Assembly (NCBI RefSeq): GCF_030445035.2 | Contig: NC_080695.1 | Coordinates: forward strand, 55,879,954-55,943,953 | Reading direction: 5' to 3' | DNA: 64,000 bases | Source: Dasypus novemcinctus | Lineage: Eukaryota; Chordata; Mammalia; Cingulata; Dasypodidae | In this document: positions 43,202-54,223 of the stretch, one piece after another | Layout: each line of letters begins with the position of its first letter | Numbering within the stretch: position 1 is the first letter of the stretch | Made by a program: the position numbers and the translations under genes | The notes under the pieces: generated by a model | Database searches by the model: none | What the model was told of the DNA's origin: nothing | The model's input: only the letters and a program-made list of their open reading frames with translations

Positions 43202-43215
43202 CAAGGAGCATCCTT

Positions 43216-43454
43216 AATGGTATAATATAAGGCCCTTCCTCTGCCATTGAGCTGGACTCTCAATATGGCAATCTCCTCTACAAAAACCCTGGCAGAAGAT
43301 TATCCTGTTGATATTTCAATGTCTGAGTTCTGGGGACCTGGCAGTCTTGAAAGATCATCCTACCATTGTTGATCAGCTCTAGCTATTTTATGTTGTGATA
43401 AGGTAAAATCTTCTTTTCTGTTCTTTAGAAATCATTAAAAATAGTAAACAAAAA
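43216..43454. other. Unassigned sequence
   Basis: No repeat or exon recognised. Confidence 0.35.
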
Positions 43455-43715
43455 TAATAGCTATGATTTATTGATAATGTCATGTGTTGGGCACAGTTCT
43501 AAGAACTTTATGTGTTATCAGAATTAATCTTCAAAACAACCCTTGAATGTAAGTGAAGTTATGATTTTAATAGTTGAGGAAACAGACTCAGAAGAAGCAG
43601 AGTGTCCTGCCCGAAATCACATGGTTAAAAAGTGGAAGGGCCAGGATGAGTACCTGGGTCTATCAAAGCCCATGTCTTGACCACCATGCCAAGCGGCATG
43701 GGGCAAATATGGTCC
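43455..43715 (-). mobile_element. MIR SINE, reverse
   Basis: 'gtgttgggcacagttctaagaactttatgtgttatc', 'gttgaggaaacagactcagaag', 'cccgaaatcacatggttaaaaagtggaagggcc' and 'catgtcttgaccaccatgcc' make a near-complete reverse MIR. Confidence 0.88.
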
Positions 43716-44149
43716 CTTTCTCTACCGACTGTTCTTCAGATTTCTTAAGAGAAAGCTAATATGCCACTTATCTTCCATCCTTTCTTCCAACTGTTCATTT
43801 TCTGAAAGGGTTGGTAATAGAAGTGATTTGCTAGCCACGTGCTAAGATGAGGAGCAGGAGTGGAAAAGTCAGGTGTATGTGTGTAGATCTTAGTGTTTTA
43901 CTTGTGATGGAAAATAGAGAATTTCTGGACAAGCCATCCAGTCCCATCTGTTGGAATAACATTTTGCTTTGAGAGCCCTGGGTTATTTGGTGCTTGGGAG
44001 TAGAGCCAGGCTGTAGCTATGTCTAAGCTCCTTGGCCTCTGAATTGCAAGGACTGGTGACTTTTGAGGCCAGTTCGAAATCCCAAATTTTAAGTTCTTGG
44101 GGTACCAAAAACCTTTTCTTTCCAGTGTTGATCATGTTTGAAAATTTAT
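43716..44149. other. Unassigned sequence
   Basis: No clear repeat or gene. Confidence 0.35.
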
Positions 44150-44330
44150 ATTTATTTTTCTGGTTCTTTTAGTAATACTTACCTTCCCTGCCAGGCATAA
44201 GCTTTGTAAGAACAGACTAGCTCTGCTTTTTCTTCCCCGTTGTTCTCCCAGTTCCTAGCTAGGGGCCTGGAACGCCGTAGAGGCTCAATGGATGGTTTTT
44301 TAATAGGAAGATGCATGAATTGATAGACAG
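44150..44330 (+). mobile_element. L2 LINE 3' end
   Basis: 'ccaggcataagctttgtaagaacagac', 'gttctcccagttcctagctaggggcctggaacgccgtagaggctcaatgg' is a decayed L2 3' end. Confidence 0.7.
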
Positions 44331-45765
44331 ACTAGGAAAACATAATACAAGGTGCAATGGCCAATTAGGGCAAGTGCCAGAGAAGCTTGGATGAGCATCG
44401 GTGTCAGTAAAATCACATCACAGGGCTGTCACATATGGATTACTTCATATGATTGGTACCCCAGCAGTATATAGTACACAACCAGTACAAGTATATGGTG
44501 CCCCTGACAGAGTTTCCAATTAATCTAAGTCTTTTTGTAGAGAGGTGCCAGGTATGTTTAAGGTCAAGGATGAAACAGGCACACTCCATCATTTGCTACC
44601 TCTTTAAAGCACTTGTCCCCCAGCTGCCATATTTTTTCTCATGCCCACTGATAGCTCTACAAACCCCACCCTCAACAGTCAGAAAGGATTAGTGAGAACA
44701 GTGTAACAATGTCACAAAACTAAGCTCTCCTCATGGAGTTTGTTGATGAAACATTTCAGATGACTGGCTTTATTTATGCCTGCATTCCACCATGCTGCTT
44801 CAGTTCTGGATCCAGCATCCTCATAGCTCAAAGAAAAGGCTGGTTGCCTTCCTCCTGGGAAATTCACATGTCTTAAAATGGTGATAAATGCCTCTAAGTT
44901 TTCCATCCATATAAGCCATTGTCAGCATTCTCCTTCATGGGAGCAGCCTATGTCTCACTGTCCTCACAGCTTCCTGATGGATAACACAAGGAGGAAGGGA
45001 GACTGGCTCTCTCCTTACACTAAGATTCATTACAAGACCCCAAAATAGAACTAGTAGACCAGCTTAGGTGATGAGGACTCTGCTATCTTGTCCCACAATA
45101 TTAGTGATCAACGCTGAAAATCAAGCAACAGGTCCCTGTATGTGCCCGGTCTTGTTAGTCATGCCCCAGCAAATCTGGCCACTTCTTTGGGGGATGCTCA
45201 CAGCTGCAAGGAATAGAATGATCAGTAAACAAACAGGTCTCTCCCTTCACATAACAAGAAGGCTGCTGGCATTTGTTCAGTGGTCGACCAGCATCTCTGC
45301 AATTCTCTTGGCTTTTTCTTCATGGTCTCTGCTACCTCCAGGTTGTTCTACTTCCAAGTTCTACTGTCCACAATTTAGATAATAAAAAGCAGGAAATGTG
45401 TGTATGTATGGGGGATGGGGGTAATATCAACAGAGATTATCAAGAGGATTAAGGGAGAGTGCCTTTTATCCCCTTTTATCAAAAAAAGCAGATTTTCCAG
45501 AATCTCCTCCCAGCAAACTGTTAGGTGGGCCATATCTATGCAACATGACAAACTCCTAGATTCAAAGGAGTCTGAGAAATCAAAACTGTTAGTTGGGTAA
45601 ATTTTCCCCTGAACTGAATTGGGGTTCTCTTCATAAGGAAAAGGTACGAATAAATGTCAGATAGGCATCCTCCTGTTTCAGCCCAAAACATTTCTGGTAC
45701 CCTGAATTATGAATTTCTCCATGCATTTCAGGTGCTCAGGTGGCACTAGGAAAGGATTTCTTCCT
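44331..45765. other. Unassigned sequence, possible old repeats
   Basis: About 1.4 kb. The part near 45180-45370 ('tgctcacagctgcaagg', 'tcaattctcttggctttttcttcatgg'-like) may be an old interspersed repeat that I cannot name. No gene signal. Confidence 0.3.
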
Positions 45766-46095
45766 ACCACCGTATTTTAATTTGCTAAATGAAACTAGGA
45801 ACAATATACTAGAAAGGGGTTGGCTTTTTTTTTTGTAATGGGAACTTAGTAGGTTAAACCTCACAGTTCTGAGGCCATGAAAGTGTCCAAATCAAGGCAT
45901 CATCAGAGATGCTGTCTCACCAAAGGCCAGCTGCCGGCGACCCTGGTCTCTGTCAGGTGGCAAGACACAGTGCCAGTCTCCTCCAGGCGTCCTTTCTCCC
46001 TGAGCTCAGCTGCGGACAGTCAGGCACATGGCAGTGTCGGCTCCCCTCTCTCCCTTTCCTCCGGGCCTCGTTACTCCAGCTTCTTGCTCTCTGTC
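45766..46095 (-). mobile_element. MaLR-like LTR fragment, reverse
   Basis: 'gtattttaatttgctaaatgaaac', 'ggaacaatatactagaaaggggttggc', 'gaggccatgaaagtgtccaaatcaaggcatcatcag' match the reverse end of a xenarthran-abundant LTR. The middle is GC-rich and partially decayed. Confidence 0.6.
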
Positions 46096-46200
46096 AATAT
46101 CAGTATCAGATTTCTAGCCTCCAAAGTGGGAGAGAGGAAATTTCTGTTGCTTTAAGTCACAAGTCGGTGGTGCTTTGTAAGGACAACCTAGGAAACGAAT
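46096..46200 (+). mobile_element. MaLR LTR 3' end, sense
   Basis: 'cagatttctagcctccaaagtgggagagaggaaatttctgttgctttaagtcacaagtcggtggtgctttgtaaggac' matches an MLT1-class LTR 3' end. It abuts an LTR fragment of opposite orientation. Confidence 0.7.
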
Positions 46201-46234
46201 GCGGCATCCAACAGGCTGGGGCTGGGACCCTGGC

Positions 46235-46440
46235 TTTGTGGTTTGCTTGCTTTGTGGCATTAGGAAACTTGTCTGACTACTCACTGGGCCTCAGTTTACT
46301 CAAAGTACCACAGGGAACATCAATACTGTCTTCAAAGAGTGAGGTAAGTTAAATAAGATAACATCTGTGAAATATCCAGCATTCCCACTAGCACATGGTA
46401 AATGTTCAGGAAATGTTACTCTTACTAATATCTCTTTAAC
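46235..46440 (+). mobile_element. MIR SINE
   Basis: 'gcattaggaaacttgtctgactactcactgggcctcagtttactc' and 'gcacatggtaaatgttcagg' give a sense MIR. Confidence 0.78.
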
Positions 46441-46524
46441 AATGGAGAATTGAAGAAGATTAAGGAATTAAACTCTTCAATTTGCATCAATTCTAACAGG
46501 TCTAAGAGTCAAGTTTCTGAGAAA

Positions 46525-46680
46525 TGAACATGGTCTTTGGAGTCGGCCAGAACTCCAGTTCAAATCCCTTCTCTTCTCCTTTGTAGCTGTGTAACCTTGG
46601 CCAATTTATTTCACCTCTTGGAGCTTCAGTTTTTCTTATCTGACGAATGGATAAAACTAATGCCTTTCTCATTTGGTTGA
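46525..46680 (+). mobile_element. MIR SINE
   Basis: 'ggtctttggagtcggccagaactccagttcaaatccc', 'gtagctgtgtaaccttggccaatttatttcacctcttggagcttcag' is a clear MIR. Confidence 0.9.
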
Positions 46681-46800
46681 TTATTCATTCAGCAAACACA
46701 CAAGTCTCTGCCTACTGTGTAATAGATGCTGAAGATATAAATATCATTCCATAGTTCTTTCCCCTTGGGCTTTAAAGTCTAATGAATGTGCAGAATAATT
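46681..46800 (-). mobile_element. L2 LINE fragment, reverse
   Basis: 'ttattcattcagcaaacac', 'tgcctactgtgtaatagatgctgaagatataaat', 'tttaaagtctaatg' match the reverse L2 end. Confidence 0.65.
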
Positions 46801-46807
46801 TTATGAG

Positions 46808-47030
46808 CATCAGTTTATTGAAAATCTACTAGGTGCTGGGTCCTTCAATCATACTATCTTATTTTAATTCTTACAAGTTCCTTGTAAGGTATAGAATATC
46901 ATCCCCATTTAACAGGTGGGGACACTGAGTTTAGAGTATTCAAATAAACCACCCAAACCACACAGGACACGGCCATGTCAGGATTTGTACTCAGGTCCAT
47001 ATAACTCCAAGCTGTAATAATGCTGCTTTG
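46808..47030 (-). mobile_element. MIR SINE, reverse
   Basis: 'tttattgaaaatctactaggtgctggg', 'aatatcatccccatttaacaggtggggacactgag', 'caaaccacacaggacacggccatgtcaggatttgtactcaggtcc' form a full reverse MIR. Confidence 0.88.
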
Positions 47031-47099
47031 GATGCTGTTGGGAGTGAAGTTCTGGGCACAGTGCCGGGCACACAGGAGTCACTAAACAAACCAAATGTC

Positions 47100-47520
47100 A
47101 TCTCATTTATAGCACTTCAGGAAACTGATGCTGCATCCTCACTGAGCTCCCATGAGCCATTTCAGCCTTATGCACAGGAGAAGATCTGCACAATTTCATG
47201 ACAACTGGATTCACCTCCACCTGCCTCACAGGCACAGATGCACATGAATTTGCTGTCATCACTTGCACAGATAAGTTCCAGAAATGATCAAATAGCAGAG
47301 GCAGGCAGTATGTGATAGCAGAACAAACACAAATAGCCTATGAGGCCAGTAGACTGGCCTAAATTACTAGGGACCCTTGAAAAGCACAGCTGTGTTGAAA
47401 GCTTATGATTACAGATATACACAGACATAGACACAGAATCCGTCAAGAATGCATGATGACTGTCCTTAAAGTTCCCTAATTTGGGTACACCGAAAATGGA
47501 CTGACTCCCTGACAACTAAA
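47100..47520. other. Unassigned sequence
   Basis: No repeat or gene recognised beyond a short MIR 3'-like piece just upstream (47035-47095). Confidence 0.35.
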
Positions 47521-47527
47521 TGATAAC

Positions 47528-47745
47528 GTTTGCGTTTATTGAGCACTTAATATACGTTAGGCACCGTGCTAAGCAGTTTGCATTCCTTGCCTCATTTCTT
47601 CCTCCCAACAATCCCTTGAGTTAGACACCATAATGATCCAAGACATAAAATTGGGGAAACTGAGTCCCAGAGAAGTTGAATCACTTGCACAGGTCATAAG
47701 CTTTGTTTTAATAACTGGCAAAACTGGAACTCAAAATAGGGTCCA
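47528..47745 (-). mobile_element. MIR SINE, reverse
   Basis: 'gtttattgagcacttaatatacgttaggcaccgtgctaagcagtttgc', 'attggggaaactgagtcccagagaagttgaatcacttgcacaggtc' is unmistakable reverse MIR. Confidence 0.92.
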
Positions 47746-48034
47746 ACCGAGCCCCCCATACCTTTCTCTATCGCGAGAAAGAAGATCCTCAATATTTCCT
47801 CATGCCCATCCGCAATCTCATTCCCATCTCTGTCCCCTCCCCACCCACCTACTGTGCATCTTCTTCCCATTTCATGTCTCAAGTCCTATCACCACTGGCC
47901 ACACCCCAAACTCAAGTAAATTTCTGACAATGTGCCTTGGTCATGTGCTCCTAAAACCTGTTTCAAGTATACTCAGGCTTTTTTACATCTCTGTGTCTCT
48001 GTAGCCCTTCCCCTCCCGAGGTACCAGGGTAAGA

Positions 48035-48270
48035 GAACAAGTAAGATTGCTGAAGTCAGATAATACTTGGTTCAGATCTAGGCTTCATTCCTCCCTTCCC
48101 TGCTATGTAAGCTTGAGAGTCATTGAACCTCTGACCCTCAGTGTCTTCATCCGTGAAATGGGATATCAATATCTATTTCCTAGGCTCTCTCAAAAGGAAT
48201 AAATTATATTAAAAGTTTTATGCATTCAAATTTGAATGTCTAACACATGATAGGCAAAATAACTTATTTT
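48035..48270 (+). mobile_element. MIR SINE
   Basis: 'ctatgtaagcttgagagtcattgaacctctgaccctcagtgtcttcatccgtgaaatggg' identifies a sense MIR. Confidence 0.85.
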
Positions 48271-48344
48271 CCTTCTCTTTACTTCATATAGACAAAACAC
48301 ACTCATCTCTGAAATCCCCAAATCAAAGTTCTCCTTTTTGTCAC

Positions 48345-48575
48345 AGGTGGATTTTGTCACTTCGTCCTCTCTGCTATGGAAATTCTTTGTATCTCTCTCT
48401 AATTAGCACTTTTCCAATTGCTTTTTAATCTATTTGTCAGACTCTTTTCTGCTAGACAGTGAGTTCCTCCAGGGCAAAGGCTTTGATTATATCTGTGTGT
48501 GTCCACAGGATCTATCACTGTCCTACCACACAGTAGGATAGACCATTATTTGCCAAATGAATGCATTAAACTCTG
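48345..48575 (+). mobile_element. L2 LINE 3' end
   Basis: 'gctagacagtgagttcctccagggcaaaggctttgatta', 'cacacagtaggatagaccattatttgccaaatgaatgc' gives the L2 3' terminus. Confidence 0.85.
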
Positions 48576-49339
48576 TTCACGCAACCACCTGCAGGGGAAC
48601 GTCTTGGTGAGTAGGGCCATTGTTGTTTTTCTATTGTTTTGGGTATTGTCTCACACCCAGGATAAAAGCATCTATGCAAATCTAAGAGAAATCAAGAATA
48701 ATTGAACGATACAGTTTTCAACTTTTGAGCCTCTATCCTAGTAAGCATTACCTGTTTACACATACCGTCTCTGAGTCTCCTAGTGATTTTGCAAGGTCAT
48801 TGTGACTGGGATGAGAGGAAAAGATAGTAAGTTATGTTTGCAGTCAGTCTTTTCTTTATTAGGCAAAATCCAAATAATGTTAAAATGGGGATGAAAAACT
48901 AAAGAAATAATAGAAGTTTATTTCATCCACACAATAATGATTTTAAAATACGAAAGCAGAGAGGGAAGTGGAAAATCAGAAGACCTTCCCAGATTTTATA
49001 TCAACAAGCATTTTGGGACAGTACAGAGAAAAAAGAAAAAGAGTTTTGTAAGGAATCATTCTCTGAATACGTGGGAGACTGAGATGGAGAGATTCAACTA
49101 GAGAGAAGTTCTAAGAAATATGTGGCACATTGAATTTTCTCCTTTTTCATTTTCTCAAGAGTTTAAAGAAAGCTTTCATTTGTTTTCAGTTATATTAACC
49201 GATGAACTGCTATTTTCTTGAATGAGACATTATGTAAAACAGGGCCACGTAGGGTCCTGGTTATAGGTAGATATAGTGTGTATTGATATTTCCATGAATA
49301 AGGTGAAAATTTGGGGTAGGTTATGAATTTGGGAGAATC
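48576..49339. other. Unassigned sequence
   Basis: AT-rich; no confident repeat or exon. Confidence 0.35.
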
Positions 49340-49351
49340 AAAATCAATCTC

Positions 49352-49762
49352 GGGAAGCAGACTTGGCCCAGTGTTTAGGGCGTCCGTCTACCACATGGGA
49401 GGTCCGCGGTTTAAACCCCAGGCCTCCTTGACCTGTGTGGAGCTGGCCCATGCGCAGTGCTGATGCGCAAGGAATGCAAGGCCACGGAGGGGTGTCCCCA
49501 CGTAGGGGAGCCCCACGCGCAAGGATTACGCCCCATAAGGAGAGGCGCCCAGTGTGAAAAAAGTACAGCCTGCCCAGGAGTGGTACCACCCACAGGGAGA
49601 GCTGACACAACAAGATGACACAACAAAAAGAGACACAGATTCCTGTGCCGCTGACAACACCAGAAGCGGACAAAGAAGAACATGTAGCAAATGGACACAG
49701 AGAACAGACAACTGGGGGAGGAGGATGGGGAGAGAAATAAAATAAATAAATCTTTAAAAAAA
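49352..49762 (+). mobile_element. DAS-SINE, full length
   Basis: A complete element with tRNA head 'gggaagcagacttggcccag', B-box region 'aggtccgcggtttaaacccc', the body with 'gcccatgcgcagtgctgatgcgc', 'ggggagccccacgcgc', 'gacacagagaacagacaac' and tail 'aaataaataaatctttaaaa'. A perfect 12-bp duplication AAAATCAATCTC flanks it (49340-49351, 49763-49774). Confidence 0.97.
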
Positions 49763-49774
49763 AAAATCAATCTC

Positions 49775-49866
49775 AATCTTAATCTCTTTCTTTCTCTCCC
49801 TATCTTTCTCTCTCTTCCTCCTCCTTCTTCTCCTCTCACTTTCCCTTATTTTCTCCCTCCCTGCTT
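49775..49866. repeat. Polypyrimidine tract
   Basis: About 90 bases of CT-rich simple sequence directly after the SINE (TTTCTCTCCC-type units). Confidence 0.85.
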
Positions 49867-51359
49867 CCTGATGTAACCAATTCATTTAGTTAAGGATGCA
49901 GAAAATCATGGGTATCAAGAGAGCCACCAGGGAGAAAGGTCATTGCAGCATGTCTCAGTAAGTTCTCTTAGCTCCCAGGGTCTCTAAAAGGTACACATTT
50001 ACATAAATGCCCAGATCTGACAAGTCACATTCTTACTACAATCCTTCTTCTTCCTAAATACTCAAGATGTGCATCAAAATTGCAAAATCGCTTACGCTGG
50101 GATGCCAGATACTTCCATTTAAGGAAATGTTTACAAAATTTCGATTCTCCTGGTCCTCAAACCCAAATTTAGTGTTAGTAAGGCCATATTCTCATCAGGG
50201 CTGATGGCACAATATGCAGTCAGTTCTTAGGTCTCCCTGAAAAAAAGTATTGGCCCGTAGCACTTCAGAAAACTCATGTCCCTGCCACAGAAAATGTAAC
50301 CAATGCTTGCAAAGCTATATTAACATCAAGATAGCTCAGCTTATAAACAGCAGAAATAGAATTTGTATCCTGGTCTACCAGACCCTAAAACTCATGCTCT
50401 ACACCCTAATCTCTGCACAACTGGTGCCTAGTGAGCAGGTAACAAATTAGGCCGGGGTGGCTTCTTAGCAGGGATGATACCATAAGCCAGTTCAGCTCTG
50501 AGCAAGTATTCAATCAGTGGCTTCTCCAAAAGAAACAGTCCCAGATCTCCTCTGAGGGCTCCAAATGGAGCAGATAAAATAGTTGTCTGTCTGGTACCTA
50601 AGGGTCAAATCTCATCAGATAAACAAACACCCAAGTGAAGCCAACAGGTTGGTCAAATAACCCTTCAGAAAAATTCTCATTTGGTAACCAGGAGGCATAA
50701 GATGAGTTACTGAAATTTATTAGGGGAAAAAGCATGGAGTAATTCTGTCTCTTCAGAGCTTCAGGTCAGAGATTTCCAGTTTAATTTTTACTTTATTTTG
50801 CCCTGAATAGAAACAGGCAATTAAACATGTCCAGTGAAATTTGCTTTTGAGGTAAAAAGGTTCTAAGACTCTATTGGAATGTTCTAAAGCACTCCAAATG
50901 TCAAATAGTAATGGCCATAAAAAGGAAAGTTGAATGTTAAAGATAAATGGCTGCAATTGAAATGCCATAAAAATGATAGGGGCTTTCAGAATTTTAACGT
51001 TGTAGTGTTAGAACTGCACAGAGTCCTTAAGAGTTTCTCCAACAACCTCATCTTCAAATCCTCAGAGTTGGTGAAACTGAGGCACAATCCAGAACCTGAA
51101 CCCAAATTTCCTCTCTTGTAGTGAACTCATTTGTTAATTTGGAAAGCAAGAGCTACATAGTTATGATGGACACCTTAAGCTCTCCACTTAGGTCAAATTT
51201 TGCTGCCATCATTAAATATCTCAAACACATGCTTATCTGAAAAGTCACTCTCCACAAGGGGAAAGGGTTTTGGAGGGGTCACAGCTGGAGGTTAGAGGGA
51301 TTGTCTCAGTCAGCGTTTTCCCAAAGTATATACTCTGATAGGGTACAATTGGGGTACCA
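49867..51359. other. Unassigned sequence
   Basis: About 1.5 kb with no confident element. A piece near 51040-51118 ('tcatcttcaaatcctcagag', 'gtgaaactgaggcacaatcc') may be a reverse MIR remnant. No gene signal. Confidence 0.35.
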
Positions 51360-51830
51360 TGTTAAGGTATCTTAGATTGCTAAGATGCTATGGCACATAC
51401 CACCAATGGGTTGGCTTAAACAAAATCTCACGATTTTGAGATTAGGAAAAGTCCAAAATCAAGACACCCAGCAAGGCGACGCTTTCTCCCCACAGTCTGC
51501 ACTGCTCTGGTGCTGGCTGCTAGCTCTCCGTGGGGTTCCTTGACTAGTGTTCTTATCTCCCACCACATGGTAAAGTCCGCTCCTTTTTCCTCCAGGTTCC
51601 CTGGACTTCTGGCTTCTGGCTCCCCCCTGGTGCTTTCTCTCTCAGTGTCTGAATTTCCTCTGCTTATAAAGGACTCTAGTAATCCAGACTAACGCCCACC
51701 TTCATTCAGCTGGGGCTGAACTAAAATAACTTCTCCAGAAGGTCCTATTTACAATGGTTTCACACCCACAGGGGCATGAATTAAGATTAAGAGCATATCT
51801 AAATTGAGAAACATAATCCAACCTACCACA
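51360..51830 (-). mobile_element. MaLR-like LTR, reverse
   Basis: Reverse of an LTR that begins 'tgtggtaggttggattatg' and ends 'catcttagcaatctaagatacc'. The middle has 'ccaccacatggtaaagtccgc' and 'tctctctcagtgtctgaatttcctctgc'. It is close to the sense copy at 31004-31367. No coding sequence. Confidence 0.75.
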
Positions 51831-52298
51831 CATGGTGTACTGTATTGCCTTCTTGGAGATTCTCAATTAGCTGATTTAAAATTCTTAGACATGCACAGTA
51901 AAGAGGACACCCACATCCTCTCTGTTTTTCAGCCAAGGATCTGGTAGAACTTTGCAAACTAATACAGTGAATGCAACTCTCAAACCCTCTGAATTCCTAT
52001 CCCAAGTCTATATCTAAATTTCTCCTTTCTGAGGAAAGCAGATTCTTTGGAACCTGAATCCCAGAGGTTTCTCCATCCCAGAGGTTTCAGGGGTAAGTAG
52101 AGTAAGTTTAATCCAGTGACTCTGCATGAAAACTGGTGTTGTAAATCCATAAGAGGTTAGGGAAAGCACTGTAGTCTAAGGAGTTTCTAATGTTTTGTGG
52201 AGCCAAGAGTGCAGAAGCAGGGGTTGAGGGAAATTAAGGAGATGGGGGAGTAAAGAGTTTCTGAACATTTGTTTAACATTCTGAGAGCTTGCCTGGAT

Positions 52299-52614
52299 CA
52301 ATTATTCTCAAACTTCCACATTTTTCAGAATTCCCTGGAGGGCTTATTATAACAGAGTCCTGGGGCAGAGCAGGAGGAGCAAAGTGGTTGAGCACTTGCT
52401 CTGCATATAGAAGGTCCCAGGTTCAATCCCCAATACCTCCTAAAACAAAACAAAAAAAAACAAACACACACACACAATAAAACATAGTACCGGGCTTACA
52501 CGCAGAGTTTCTGATTTACAAGGTCTGGGTGGCACTTAGAAATTTCTATTTCTAACAAGTGCCCAGGAGATGCTGATACTGGTGACCCAGGGGACCCTAC
52601 TTTAAGAACCACTG
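52299..52614 (+). mobile_element. MER5-class hAT element split by a SINE
   Basis: It starts CAATTATTCTCAAACTTCC and runs 'gaattccctggagggcttatta'. The SINE intervenes, and it then resumes 'cgcagagtttctgatttacaaggtctggg', 'ctatttctaacaagtgcccaggagatgctg', ending 'actttaagaaccactg'. Without the SINE it is about 190 bp, as expected for the family. Confidence 0.85.
52370..52489 (+). mobile_element. Short tRNA-Ala-derived SINE
   Basis: tRNA-Ala-like head 'aggaggagcaaagtggttgagc', anticodon arm 'cttgctctgcatata' (TGC at the anticodon position, as in tRNA-Ala-UGC), B-box 'aggttcaatcccc', then an A-rich tail with a (CA) tract. Same class as the 87-bp monomer at 21381. Confidence 0.8.
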
Positions 52615-52616
52615 TT

Positions 52617-53751
52617 CTTAAGTGGTTTGTTTGCCTAGAACATCTGGCATGGATACTCAGACTAAAGGCCTTTAAGCTTCTTTTTAGCAGAATATCTGTT
52701 TGCACATGTATCTGTTATTGTTGTCATCATCATCAAAGGGGTGATGGTGGTTTGTCCCCACCCAGCATCCTCATCTTTTGGCCGCAGCACCTCCATCTTC
52801 CTTTGGGGACCATCCTCCCCTACTGTTTCACTGAGAATGTCAATCAGGGTCTTTCTTCTCTCCCCTGGGAATGGTGTGGCTGTCTGCACCAAGCCATGGA
52901 AAGGCCTAGCGGTAATCTAATACTAGTGGAGGGGGACATCCTGGGGATGGGGTACAAATGGGAGTAGTGGTGAGGTTTTGGTTCTTTATTGCTGGAAGAG
53001 GAGAGAAAAATGGCACCATCATTTCATCATTTTTGTGGCATCTCAAAATTCTCCTTCTTTTAGCACCTTTTTAATATAGTCTCATCACTGCTATAAATAG
53101 CATTTTTAAATGCGTCACTTTGAGAATGATCCCTCCCTACCCACTCCAGTCATACTTCTTATCTAAGCCAATCAGACTCTTGTGCCTGAAAACCTGAGCC
53201 CTTGACCAAGTAGGAGAACGACCATAGAGCTAATTTATCCCAATGTTGGCAAGCCGCGCAGTCAGTCCCTTAGTTCCTGCCACCTGACCCCAGATCGGCC
53301 ACAAGTCCCGCCCTGCCTGAGGACTTGTTGTCCAGCTTCCTCTTGTTCCTCTCTGTACCTTCATTTTCATTTATTGAATTCCTTTTTTGCCTACATAAGC
53401 TAGATCTTGCTTCTGTGATTCAACCTGATACAAGATTCTTCCAAAATAAGAAATATGGAATATACATGGATAAATAGATAAGTGAGGGACCCAGACCCAG
53501 GCCACTTGGCAGTCATAATTCATACTCCAGGAACACTACAAGAGGTTCTGAAAAGTATAAGATTTGTCTGGGCACAAACTAAATAGCCTGTAACACCTGC
53601 ACGTGTTTGTGGCTCCCCTTGGGGGACCAGCAAGAAGTCAGGCCTCGGGTGGCTTTGATCATATTAAAGACCAGTGGATAAAACTATTTTTGGCTTCCCT
53701 GAGAGTTTCAAGTATAAATCCTTGTATTAGACTATCCCTCACAGGGTCCCC
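52617..53751. other. Unassigned sequence
   Basis: About 1.1 kb with no repeat or exon that I can defend. Confidence 0.35.
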
Positions 53752-54223
53752 TGCTGGTGGGGACTGAAACATGTACCCCACAAAAGACATGTTCATCTTA
53801 ATTGGCATTTCTGTGGGCATGAATCCATTTGTAATTAGGACCTTTGAAGACCTAATTGTTAGTTAAGATGCGGACTCATTTGTGACTAGGATCTTCAAAG
53901 AGATAAGGGTTTGGTGGATTTAGATGAAGGCAAATTGAGTCAAGATGGACCTTAATCCATATCACTGGACCCCTGATAAACAAAGGAAATTTGACACAGA
54001 TGGGCAGTAGGAGCCAGAATGAAGCAGGTCACCATGGAAGAGAGGCAGAGATACAAACAGAGCAGCTACATAGATTGCAATAAGCCAGCACCAGAATGCA
54101 ACCGCATGTTCTGTTGAGGTCTTAATTTTGGACATCTAGCCTCCAAAGCCATAGGACAATAAATTGTTTAAGCCAACCCATCGTGTGATATTTTGTCTTA
54201 GAAACCCCTAGCAAACTAAGACA
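53752..54223 (+). mobile_element. MLT1-type MaLR LTR, sense
   Basis: 'ggactgaaacatgtaccccacaaaagacatgttc', 'tttgtaattaggacctttgaag', 'gagtcaagatggaccttaatcc', 'ggacatctagcctccaaagccataggacaataaattg', and the end 'gaaacccctagcaaactaagaca'. The 'tttgt(a/g)a(t/c)taggacctttgaag' portion occurs twice (about 53828-53852 and 53879-53900), suggesting an internal duplication. Confidence 0.85.

Noticed and set aside
49352..49430. Possible functional tRNA genes at the heads of DAS-SINEs
   Set aside because: Each is fused to a SINE body with an A tail and target duplication, and the acceptor stems and anticodon arms are altered. They are retroposons.
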